A DNA stretch of 64,000 bases, from contig NZ_JACIBV010000001.1 of NCBI RefSeq assembly GCF_014195505.1, forward strand, positions 8,308,001-8,372,000, written 5' to 3'. Position 1 is the first letter of the stretch; each line of letters opens with the position of its first letter. Source of the DNA: Nonomuraea dietziae. Its GTDB lineage: Bacteria > Actinomycetota > Actinomycetes > Streptosporangiales > Streptosporangiaceae. This document shows, in pieces, positions 1 through 6,572 of the stretch. The notes beneath the pieces are model-generated. The model was given only the letters and a program-made list of their open reading frames with translations, was not told where the DNA came from and made no database searches. Both the position numbers and the translations under genes were made by a program.

Positions 1-59
1 TTCCTAACCTTCAAGGGGACCGTAGCCGCCTGCCGCGAACGTGGTCAATACTTGGTGAA

Positions 60-1091
60 ATGCCCATGGATTTCGCCCGGCGCAGGGCCGCCCTCGCCGC
101 GTTGCCGCACGGCGTCGACGCCGTCCTCGTCACCAACCCGGTCAACGTCCGCTACCTCACCGGCCTCGACAGCTCCAACGCCGCCGTCCTGGTCAGGGCG
201 GACGGCTCGGCGCGCCTGGCCACCGACTCCCGCTACATCGACAAGACGCGCGGGCTCGACGTCGAGGTCGTGGAGGCCACCGACGTCGCGGGCGAGCTGG
301 CCGCGAAGGGCGTCGGCATCGAGGCGGGGCACATGACCGTGGCGGTCTACAACCGGCTGGGCGACGGCCTGGTCGCGCTGGAGCCCCTCGTCGAGCGACT
401 GCGCATGGTCAAGGACGAGGAGGAGATCGAGCTGCTGCGCACCGCCTGCGCCATCTCCGACCAGGCCTTCGCCGACATCCAGGACAGGATCAGGCCGGGC
501 GTGACCGAGCGCGAGGTCGCCCGCGTGCTGGAGGCCCGCATGGTCGAGCTCGGCGCCGACAGACCCGCCTTCGAGTCCATCGTGGCGGCCGGCGAGAACG
601 GCGCCGTCCCGCACCACGCGCCGACCGACCGCGAGCTGCGCGCGGGCGATCTGGTCACCCTCGACTTCGGCGCCCTCTACAAGGGCTACCACGCCGACAT
701 GACCCGCACCGTCGCCCTCGGCCACGTCGACGGCTGGCAGCGCGAGGTCTACGACCTCGTCCGCGAGGCCCAGCGGGCCGGACGCGAGGCCGTGCGACAG
801 GGCGCGGGGGCCGGCGACGTCGACGCCGCCTCCAGGTCGCTGATCGCCGAGGCGGGACACGCCGAGCACTTCCGCCACGGCCTGGGACACGGCGTCGGCC
901 TGGAGATCCACGAGGAGCCGTTCCTGGGTCCTTCGCGGACCGGTAGACTAGAGGATCGAGTTCCGATCACTGTCGAGCCGGGGGTGTACCTTCCGGGCCG
1001 GGGTGGGGTCCGCATCGAGGACACGCTCGTGACGCGTGAAGGCGGATCGGAACTCCTCACGAAGACGACCAAGGAGCTGCTCGTCCTGTAG
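60..1091 (+). CDS. pepQ: M24-family Xaa-Pro peptidase
   Basis: Cytoplasmic metallopeptidase of the creatinase/prolidase (M24) family, expected to cleave Xaa-Pro bonds with a dinuclear metal centre. A creatinase-like N-terminal domain (about residues 1-115) precedes a pita-bread domain. The family's metal ligands are visible: the Asp pair in DFGALYKGYHADMT (from residue 202), His in HGLGHGVGLEIHE, Glu in ITVEPGVYL and Glu in GVRIEDTLV. The length of 343 aa is normal for the short actinobacterial members. ATG at 60 is used; an in-frame ATG at 66 is equally possible because no clear Shine-Dalgarno is seen. The first 59 bases of the window hold no recognisable gene. efp follows after 24 bases, a common actinobacterial order. 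The exact substrate (dipeptidase or aminopeptidase) cannot be read from sequence. Confidence 0.9.
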   Translation: MPMDFARRRAALAALPHGVDAVLVTNPVNVRYLTGLDSSNAAVLVRADGSARLATDSRYIDKTRGLDVEVVEATDVAGELAAKGVGIEAGHMTVAVYNRLGDGLVALEPLVERLRMVKDEEEIELLRTACAISDQAFADIQDRIRPGVTEREVARVLEARMVELGADRPAFESIVAAGENGAVPHHAPTDRELRAGDLVTLDFGALYKGYHADMTRTVALGHVDGWQREVYDLVREAQRAGREAVRQGAGAGDVDAASRSLIAEAGHAEHFRHGLGHGVGLEIHEEPFLGPSRTGRLEDRVPITVEPGVYLPGRGGVRIEDTLVTREGGSELLTKTTKELLVL

Positions 1092-1115
1092 AGCGGCCGC
1101 ATCCGGGAGAAGCGA

Positions 1116-1676
1116 GTGGCGACGACCAACGACCTCAAGAACGGCATCGTGCTGAAGCTCGACGGCGGTGAGCTCTGGTCCGTTGTGGAGTTCCAGCACG
1201 TCAAGCCGGGCAAGGGCGGCGCGTTCGTGCGCACCAAGCTCAAGAACGTCCTCTCGGGCAAGGTCGTGGACAAGACCTTCAACGCCGGCGTGAAGGTCGA
1301 CGTGGCCAACGTCGACAAGCGCGAGATGCAGTTCTCCTACAAGGACGGCGACGACTTCGTCTTCATGGACACCGAGACCTACGACATGGTCAACGTGCCC
1401 GCCAAGACCGTCGGCGACGCCGCCAACTACATGCTCGAGAACACCCTGGCCACCGTCGCCTTCAACGAGGGCGCCGCGCTCTACGTCGACCTGCCCGCGG
1501 CGGTCGAGCTGCTGATCGCCAACACCGAGCCCGGCCTCCAGGGCGACCGCTCCACCGGTGGCACCAAGCCCGCCACGCTCGAGACCGGCGCCGAGATCAA
1601 GGTGCCGCTGTTCATCACCACCGGCGAGAAGGTCAAGGTCGACACTCGCAGCGGCGAATACCTCGGCCGGGCCTGA
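1116..1676 (+). CDS. efp: translation elongation factor P
   Basis: EF-P binds beside the ribosomal P site and rescues ribosomes stalled on polyproline. The 186-aa protein has the three expected beta-barrel domains (KOW-like about 1-63, central about 67-125, C-terminal OB about 130-186). The GTG start at 1116 has GGGAGA a few bases upstream. The loop that reaches the P-site tRNA reads PGKGGAF with Lys33 at its tip. Many actinobacterial EF-Ps are known for an unmodified loop with a PGKGP palindrome; here the last Pro is Gly. No EF-P modification gene (epmA/epmB, earP or ymfI-like) is seen in the window. The stop codon directly abuts the nusB start, so the two are surely co-transcribed. Confidence 0.97.
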   Translation: MATTNDLKNGIVLKLDGGELWSVVEFQHVKPGKGGAFVRTKLKNVLSGKVVDKTFNAGVKVDVANVDKREMQFSYKDGDDFVFMDTETYDMVNVPAKTVGDAANYMLENTLATVAFNEGAALYVDLPAAVELLIANTEPGLQGDRSTGGTKPATLETGAEIKVPLFITTGEKVKVDTRSGEYLGRA

Positions 1677-2087
1677 GTGTCCGCCCGAGGTAAAGCACGC
1701 AGGCGCGCCCTCGACATCCTCTTCGAGGCCGAGGCGCGTGAGGAAGACCCGCTGAAGATCCTCGCCGAGCGCGTGGAGCGGCAGGAGCCGCCGGTCAACG
1801 AGTACACCTCGGCGATCGTCGAGGGTGTGGCCAGGCACGCGGCGCGCATCGACGAGCTCATCACGACGTACGCCGAGGGGTGGACGCTGGAGCGCATGCC
1901 CGCGGTCGACCGCAACCTGCTGCGCGGCGGCACCTACGAGCTGCTGTGGATGCCCGACGTGCCCGAGGGCGTGGTGATCAGCGAGTGGGTGCACCTGGCC
2001 TCCGAGCTGTCCACCGACGAGTCGCCCCAGTTCATCAACGGCCTGCTGGCGCGCTTCAAGCAGCTCAAACCCAGCATCACCCTGTAA
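1677..2087 (+). CDS. nusB: transcription antitermination factor NusB
   Basis: NusB is an all-helical RNA-binding protein that, with NusE (S10), binds boxA in rRNA leaders and supports antitermination. The 136-aa product starts with the typical basic segment (SARGKARRRALDILFEAE). It carries the family core with MPAVDRNLLRGGTYELLW near residues 70-87 and the WVHLASELSTDESPQFINGLL block near 103-123. GTG at 1677 touches the efp stop (TGA 1674-1676) with no gap, implying translational coupling. A strong hairpin follows at 2114-2141. In Streptomyces efp-nusB is followed by bldD; here it is not, so synteny breaks after this gene. Confidence 0.96.
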   Translation: MSARGKARRRALDILFEAEAREEDPLKILAERVERQEPPVNEYTSAIVEGVARHAARIDELITTYAEGWTLERMPAVDRNLLRGGTYELLWMPDVPEGVVISEWVHLASELSTDESPQFINGLLARFKQLKPSITL

Positions 2088-2113
2088 ATCCGTTCTCCTG
2101 TACGGCCAGGCCT

Positions 2114-2141
2114 GGTCACGCGCCACCCTCGGCGCGTGGCC
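2114..2141. terminator. hairpin downstream of nusB
   Basis: An 11-bp stem (GGTCACGCGCC / GGCGCGTGGCC, one G-U pair) with a 6-nt loop starts 26 bases after the nusB stop. There is no T-tract, as is common for GC-rich actinobacterial terminators. It could equally be a processing or stability hairpin. Confidence 0.55.
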
Positions 2142-2385
2142 CGGGTCCGTCCAGGGGTACGCTCCTCGAGCGCACGTGGCCGGACCGGTCAACGGACCCC
2201 GGAAGCGGCTCCCCTCCCACGCGCCTCCACGAGACCGTTTCCGGCGGCTCTCCTCGCGCCCCTCGACAACGGCCTCCCCTCACCTGCCTTCTCGGTTCCT
2301 GAAGACGGAAGCCACCGCTGTCCGAAGACGGAACCGCGCGCCCGCCCGGGTGGTTCCGGTCGGGGGTGGGCGGCATGATGGGGAC
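2142..2385. other. non-coding spacer before MmcQ/YjbR gene
   Basis: Stop-free frames cross this stretch but show no family similarity. It holds two copies of the decamer GAAGACGGAA about 23 bp apart (around 2300-2333), the beginnings of a degenerate tandem repeat. No convincing promoter stands out. Confidence 0.4.
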
Positions 2386-2724
2386 ATGGTGACCGAGGAC
2401 GACGTGCGGCGGATCGCGCTCGAACTGCCCGAGACCGCCGAGCGGCCCATGCACGGCACGCCTGCCTTCTACGTCAAGGCGAGGTGGTTCGCCAGGATCA
2501 GGGAGGAGGGCGACGTCCTCGTGCTGCCCGTGGCCTCGGAGGAGCACAAGCGCGAGCTGGTCGCCGCCGAGCCCGGCACGTTCTTCACCCTGCCGCACTA
2601 CGACGGCTACGCCGCGGTGCTGGTGCGCTTCGGCGCCGTCGACGCGGAGGAGCTGGCCGAACTGCTCACCGACGCCTGGCGCCTGCGCGCGCCCAGACGC
2701 GTCCTGGCCGCCTTCGACGCGTAG
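2386..2724 (+). CDS. MmcQ/YjbR family protein
   Basis: A 112-aa protein of the MmcQ/YjbR (CyaY-like fold) family. Typical features are a start with EDDVRRIALELPET, a central HGTPAFYVKARWFARI strand, VASEEHKRELVAAEPGTFFTLPHYDGYAAVLVRF in pieces along residues 48-82, and a final ELLTDAWRLRAPRRVLAAF helix. Many actinobacterial members are annotated as putative DNA-binding or nuclease-fold proteins, but no catalytic residues are established, so no reaction is assigned. ATG at 2386 is chosen because family similarity starts there; the open frame reaches back to 2176 but encodes Arg/Pro-rich sequence. It converges with the metal transporter gene, with only 16 bp between the stops. Confidence 0.8.
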   Translation: MVTEDDVRRIALELPETAERPMHGTPAFYVKARWFARIREEGDVLVLPVASEEHKRELVAAEPGTFFTLPHYDGYAAVLVRFGAVDAEELAELLTDAWRLRAPRRVLAAFDA

Positions 2725-2740
2725 GCGTGCAGGTCGGTCG

Positions 2741-3652
2741 CTAGGCGTGCCTGGCGCCCTCGTGGTCGGAGTGGCCGACGGGTTCGATCTGGATCGTGGA
2801 GTGCTCGACGTCGAAGCGCCCGAGCAGCGTCTCGTGCAACTCGTCGAGCAGCCGCCCCGCGTCCCTGAGACGGGAGTCCTCCACCACGACGTGCGCCGAC
2901 AGCACGGGCAGCCCGCTGGTCAGCGTCCAGGCGTGCAGGTCGTGCACGTCCAGCACGCCGTGCCTGTCCATCATGTGCCTGCGGATCTCACTCAGGTCCA
3001 TGCCCTTCGGCGTGGCCTCCAGCAGCACGTCCACGGCCTCGCGCAGCAGCCGCCACGCCCTCGGCAGGATCATCACCGCCACCACGACGGAGGCGATCGG
3101 GTCGATGACCCACCAGCCGGTCAGCTGGATGGCCACCGCGGCCACCACGACCGCCACCGACCCCAGCAGGTCGCCCAGGACCTCCAGGTAGGCGCCCCTC
3201 ACGTTGAGCGACTCCTGCTGCCCCCTGTGCAGCAGGCCGAGGGAGAGCGCGTTGACCGCCAGGCCGAAGAGCGCGATGACCAGCACCAGCCCCGACGACA
3301 CCTCGGGAGGGGCGAACAGGCGCGTCCACGCTTCGCTGAAGACCCAGATCGCGATGCCGAACAGCACGATCGCGTTCACCATCGCCGCGAGGATCTCCAG
3401 GCGGTAGTAGCCGAACGTGCGCCGTTCGGAGGCGGGCCTCGCGGCGAAGTGCGAGGCGATCAGCGCCATGAGGACGCCGGTGATGTCGGTCGCCACGTGC
3501 AGCGCGTCGGAGATGAGCGCCAGGCTGTTGGCCGCGATGCCGCCGACCACCTGCACGACGAAGACGAGCGAGGTGATCGCGACGACGACCAGCAGCCTGC
3601 CGTGGTGCCGCGCCGTGGCGCTCGCCTGCCCGTGCCCGTGTCCACCGCCCAC
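2741..3652 (-). CDS. CDF-family metal cation transporter (CzcD/ZitB type)
   Basis: Cation diffusion facilitator that should export divalent metal (probably Zn2+) across the membrane by proton antiport. Six membrane helices occupy about residues 19-200, followed by a cytoplasmic CzcD-type domain with VLDVHDLHAWTLTSG near 236. The N-terminus is short and His-rich (GGGHGHG). The helix-2 metal site is the standard HxxxD (His52, Asp56), but helix 5 reads ExxxD (Glu157, Asp161) where Zn-type members usually have HxxxD. The GTG start at 3652 has GGAGG five bases upstream; the longer open frame beyond it has no similarity. It stands alone, divergent from the methyltransferase gene across a 198-bp spacer. 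Confidence 0.88.
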   Translation of the reverse strand: MGGGHGHGQASATARHHGRLLVVVAITSLVFVVQVVGGIAANSLALISDALHVATDITGVLMALIASHFAARPASERRTFGYYRLEILAAMVNAIVLFGIAIWVFSEAWTRLFAPPEVSSGLVLVIALFGLAVNALSLGLLHRGQQESLNVRGAYLEVLGDLLGSVAVVVAAVAIQLTGWWVIDPIASVVVAVMILPRAWRLLREAVDVLLEATPKGMDLSEIRRHMMDRHGVLDVHDLHAWTLTSGLPVLSAHVVVEDSRLRDAGRLLDELHETLLGRFDVEHSTIQIEPVGHSDHEGARHA

Positions 3653-3850
3653 CGTGACCTCCCCGTGATCTAGTATGCCCAGCCCGCTCCTGACGGCGTA
3701 GGCTGGCCCGTGTCGCGGTGCTCTCCCTCGCGGGGGCGGGCCGCGACAGGGGGAGCGCCCCTGTGCGGACGGCAGCCGCGCGGGGCCGATCCCTTGCGGA
3801 CATCGCGTTCGGGGCCACCAGCGCGGAGGAATCGAGGAGGCGAGCCGACG

Positions 3851-4606
3851 TTGCGTGCTGAGAGCATCACCAAGCAGGCGACCCCGGCGGTGCGCACCGC
3901 CGTCGTCTGGGACGCGCTGCGGGCGGTGCTGGCCGCGAGGGCGCGGGAGACGGGCCGCGAGCGGCTCGACATCGTCGACGCGGGAGGCGGCACGGGCGGC
4001 TTCGCCGTCCCGCTGGCCGAACTGGGCCACGCGGTCACCGTGGTCGACCCGAGCCCCGACTCGCTGTTCGCGCTCGAGCGCAGGGCGGCCGAGCGGGGGG
4101 TGGGCGTGCGGGCCATGCAGGGCGACGCGGCAGACCTCGGTGAGCTCCTGCCCCGCGACGGCGCCGACCTGGTGCTGTGCCACAGCGTGCTGGAGTACGT
4201 CGAGGACCCGATCTCCGCGCTGAGCGCCGTGGCGGGGTTGCTGCGCACCGGAGGCGCGGTCAGCGTGCTGGCTGCCAACCCCGTCGCCAGCGCCATCCAC
4301 AGGGCGCTTGCCGGGCACTTCGACGAGGCCAGAGCCGCCCTGGAGGACCCGCAGGGGCGCTGGGGCGACCGTGACCCCACCCCGCGCAGGTTCACCGCTC
4401 AGACTCTCGCTGAGCTCCTCTCGGCGACCGGTTTCCAGGTGGGGGAGGTGCACGGCGTCAGGGTCTTCGCCGACCTCGTGCCGAGCCGCCTGGTCGACGG
4501 CGAGCCGGGCGCGGCCGAGGCCCTGATCGCGTTGGAGCAGGCCGCGGCCACGCATCCCGTGCTGCGCGACATCGCCAGCCAGCTGCACGTCCTGGGCCAC
4601 CGGTGA
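3851..4606 (+). CDS. class I SAM-dependent methyltransferase
   Basis: A 251-aa class I methyltransferase with a Rossmann fold. Motif I is DAGGGTGGFAVPLAELGH near residues 42-59, the acidic end of strand beta2 is VTVVDPSPD, and motif IV is DLVLCHSVLEYVEDP near 105-120. The SAM-binding residues are intact, but the substrate is unknown. A TTG start at 3851 is preferred because GAGGAGG lies 10 bases upstream (3834-3840) and homology begins soon after; no ATG or GTG in the frame fits better. dinB starts 65 bases downstream but has its own SOS-controlled promoter. The spacer upstream (3653-3850) separates this gene from the divergent CDF transporter and shows no clear promoter. Confidence 0.8.
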   Translation: MRAESITKQATPAVRTAVVWDALRAVLAARARETGRERLDIVDAGGGTGGFAVPLAELGHAVTVVDPSPDSLFALERRAAERGVGVRAMQGDAADLGELLPRDGADLVLCHSVLEYVEDPISALSAVAGLLRTGGAVSVLAANPVASAIHRALAGHFDEARAALEDPQGRWGDRDPTPRRFTAQTLAELLSATGFQVGEVHGVRVFADLVPSRLVDGEPGAAEALIALEQAAATHPVLRDIASQLHVLGHR

Positions 4607-4642
4607 GGCCCTCGCCGGACGTCCTCCGCGCGCGGAGGTCTG

Positions 4643-4665
4643 TCGAACGGATGTTCGGGTAGAAT
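4643..4665 (+). promoter_or_regulatory. SOS box (LexA operator) and -10 element of dinB
   Basis: TCGAAC-GGAT-GTTCGG at 4643-4658 matches the actinobacterial/Gram-positive LexA consensus TCGAAC-N4-GTTCGA with one mismatch. It is followed at once by TAGAAT (4660-4665), a good -10 hexamer. The GTG of dinB lies only 6 bases after the -10, so the transcript is probably leaderless. LexA bound here would cover the promoter between -35 and -10. Confidence 0.85.
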
Positions 4666-4671
4666 CACGTC

Positions 4672-5913
4672 GTGTCGCGCAAGCAGATCACCGGAGTCGG
4701 CCCCGTCGCCAGGATCGGGGCCGATGACAGCGCGTGCCCGATCCTCCACGTCGACATGGACGCCTTCTTCGCCAGCGTCGAGCTGCTCGACCGTCCCGAG
4801 CTGAGGGGCCGGCCCGTGATCGTCGGCTCGCCCGCCGGCCGCGGCGTGGTGCTCAGCGCCACCTACGAGGCCAGGCAGTACGGCGTGCACTCGGCCATGC
4901 CGATGAGCAGGGCCCGCAGGATGTGCCCCCAGGCCGTGATCATCCCGCCCAGCCACGGCAAGTACTCCGAGGTCTCCAAGGGCGTGATGGAGATCTTCCA
5001 CTCGATCACCCCGCTGGTGGAGCCGATCGCCTCCGACGAGGCCTTCCTCGACGTGGCGGGCGCCAGGCGCAGGCTGGGCTCGCCCGCCGACATCGCGGCC
5101 AGGATCCGCGCCGAGGTGCTCGACAGGTTCGGCATCACCTGCTCGGTCGGTGTGGCCAGCAGCAAGTTCGTCGCCAAGCTCGCCTCCAAGCAGTGCAAAC
5201 CCGACGGTCTGCTCGTCGTGCCCGCCGACAAGGTGGTCGACTTCCTCCATCCGCTGCCTGTCAGCGCCCTGTGGGGCGTGGGCGAGCGCACCGAGCAGGC
5301 GCTGGTGCGCCTCGGCATCAGGAGCGTGGGCGATCTGGCCAGGGTTCCGCTGACGACGCTGCAGCGCGAGCTCGGCCACGCGGCGGGCACCCACCTGGCC
5401 GCGCTGGCGTGGGGCCGCGACGAGCGTCCCGTGACCGCGCACGTGCCTGACAAGAGCATCGGCGCGGAGGAGACGTTCGCCGCCGACGTCGACGATCCCG
5501 AGGTGATCAAGCGCGAACTTCTGCGGTTGTCCGAACGGGTGGCCGCCAGGGTGCGTGCGGGCGGCCATGTGGGCAGAACAGTAAGTGTGAAGCTGCGCCG
5601 CGCCGACTTTTCCACGATCACCAGGTCGCGGACGCTGCGTGAGCCTACCGACGTCGCGCAGGAGATCTACGCGACGGCCTGCGAGCTCTTCGCGGCGGCC
5701 GGGCTCGAGCGGGTCAGGCTCCGTCTCGTCGGGGTCCGCATGGAGAACCTCAAGCCGGCCGAGTCGGCATCTCACCAGCTCAGCCTGGGTGAGAAGGAGA
5801 CCGGCTGGAGGGAGGCCGAACGAGCGATGGACAAAGCGATCAGAAGATTCGGCCCCGATGCGGTGGTCCCGGCTTCACTAGTCCGGGGACGACTTGATGA
5901 AATGGAGGCATGA
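4672..5913 (+). CDS. dinB: DNA polymerase IV (Y family)
   Basis: Error-prone translesion polymerase of the Y family, 413 aa. The palm carries the metal ligands in VDMDAFFASVE (Asp28) and ASDEAFLDV (Asp122, Glu123). A thumb helix-hairpin-helix (WGVGERTEQALVRLGI) and a little-finger domain follow. A beta-clamp binding motif QLSLG sits at residues 369-373, about 40 residues before the C-terminus rather than at the very end. The GTG start at 4672 has no Shine-Dalgarno but lies just after a -10 element, consistent with leaderless translation. The SOS box upstream indicates LexA control and DNA-damage induction. A 14-bp palindrome (5919-5932) directly follows the stop. Confidence 0.95.
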   Translation: MSRKQITGVGPVARIGADDSACPILHVDMDAFFASVELLDRPELRGRPVIVGSPAGRGVVLSATYEARQYGVHSAMPMSRARRMCPQAVIIPPSHGKYSEVSKGVMEIFHSITPLVEPIASDEAFLDVAGARRRLGSPADIAARIRAEVLDRFGITCSVGVASSKFVAKLASKQCKPDGLLVVPADKVVDFLHPLPVSALWGVGERTEQALVRLGIRSVGDLARVPLTTLQRELGHAAGTHLAALAWGRDERPVTAHVPDKSIGAEETFAADVDDPEVIKRELLRLSERVAARVRAGGHVGRTVSVKLRRADFSTITRSRTLREPTDVAQEIYATACELFAAAGLERVRLRLVGVRMENLKPAESASHQLSLGEKETGWREAERAMDKAIRRFGPDAVVPASLVRGRLDEMEA

Positions 5914-6118
5914 CGCCCGATGTCGCGACATCTCGGAGGGTGGGGGAGAATAGGCATGTCTAGAGCTATGACGTCACCTCCGGTTTGGTCTACGTTGGAC
6001 GTTTTCTTTCGCCTACGTCTACAGCCTCGTATTCTGGGGATAACCGACCGCGAGGTTCGGACACCCCGTGTCGTCCGTTGCCGTCTTCCCCGAAATGGGG
6101 CCGTCCTTGGGAGGCGCC
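5914..6118. other. spacer between dinB and DUF3040 gene
   Basis: Holds the perfect 14-bp palindrome GATGTCGCGACATC at 5919-5932, a TGACGTCA palindrome near 5969, and a good -10-like hexamer TATTCT at 6030-6035 with a weak -35 (TTTCGC, 17-bp spacer). This may be the promoter of the DUF3040 gene. No coding signal is seen. Confidence 0.4.
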
Positions 6119-6517
6119 GTGCCGCTCTCTGAGCACGAGCAGCGCTTGCTCGACCAGATCGAGCAGGCCCTCTACGCCGAGGACCCGAAGTGGGCCAATA
6201 CCGTTCGGATCAGCGATCCGCGCAGCCATTACAAGCGACGCCTGGTCAAAGCCTCCATCGGCTTTGCGCTGGGCATCGTCGTGATGATGGTCGGCGTCGT
6301 GATCGCCCAGATCCCGCTCGGCGTCGGCGGTTTCGTGGTCATGCTCGCCGCGTGTCTGTGGGGTCTGTCCAGCTGGAAGCGCATGAACGGATTCGGTGAC
6401 TCCGGTGCGTCCGGGTCCGGCGTGCCAACGCCGGGCAAGGGCCAGCGCCGGGGCAACCGGGGAAGTTTCATGGAACGCATGGAAGAACGCTGGCGCCGTC
6501 GTCACGACGAGCGCTGA
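6119..6517 (+). CDS. DUF3040 membrane protein
   Basis: A 132-aa actinobacterial DUF3040 protein of unknown function. The family signature PLSEHEQRLLDQIEQALYA opens the protein (residues 2-20) and is followed by DPKWA. Two membrane helices lie near residues 43-62 and 66-84 (FALGIVVMMVGVVIA and VGGFVVMLAACLWGL), and the tail is basic and Arg-rich, ending ERWRRRHDER. The GTG start at 6119 is favoured over the upstream GTG at 6068 because GGGAGG ends 4 bases before it and the conserved SEHEQ motif starts there. The protein is probably inserted as a hairpin with both ends cytoplasmic. A perfect 12-bp hairpin terminates it against the convergent transglutaminase gene. Confidence 0.85.
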   Translation: MPLSEHEQRLLDQIEQALYAEDPKWANTVRISDPRSHYKRRLVKASIGFALGIVVMMVGVVIAQIPLGVGGFVVMLAACLWGLSSWKRMNGFGDSGASGSGVPTPGKGQRRGNRGSFMERMEERWRRRHDER

Positions 6518-6527
6518 TCCTTACCTG

Positions 6528-6565
6528 ATCGTGCGGCCGCTCCGTCCGAGGAACGGCCGCACGAT
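6528..6565. terminator. bidirectional hairpin terminator
   Basis: Perfect 12-bp inverted repeat ATCGTGCGGCCG / CGGCCGCACGAT with a 14-nt loop, placed between two convergent genes (stops at 6517 and 6573). It has no long T-tract on either side, but its position and stem strength support a shared terminator. Confidence 0.8.
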
Positions 6566-6572
6566 ACGAGGG

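Noticed and set aside
2176..2385. N-terminal extension of the MmcQ/YjbR protein
   Set aside because: Encodes Arg/Pro-rich low-complexity sequence across a repeat-like spacer; family similarity starts at ATG 2386.
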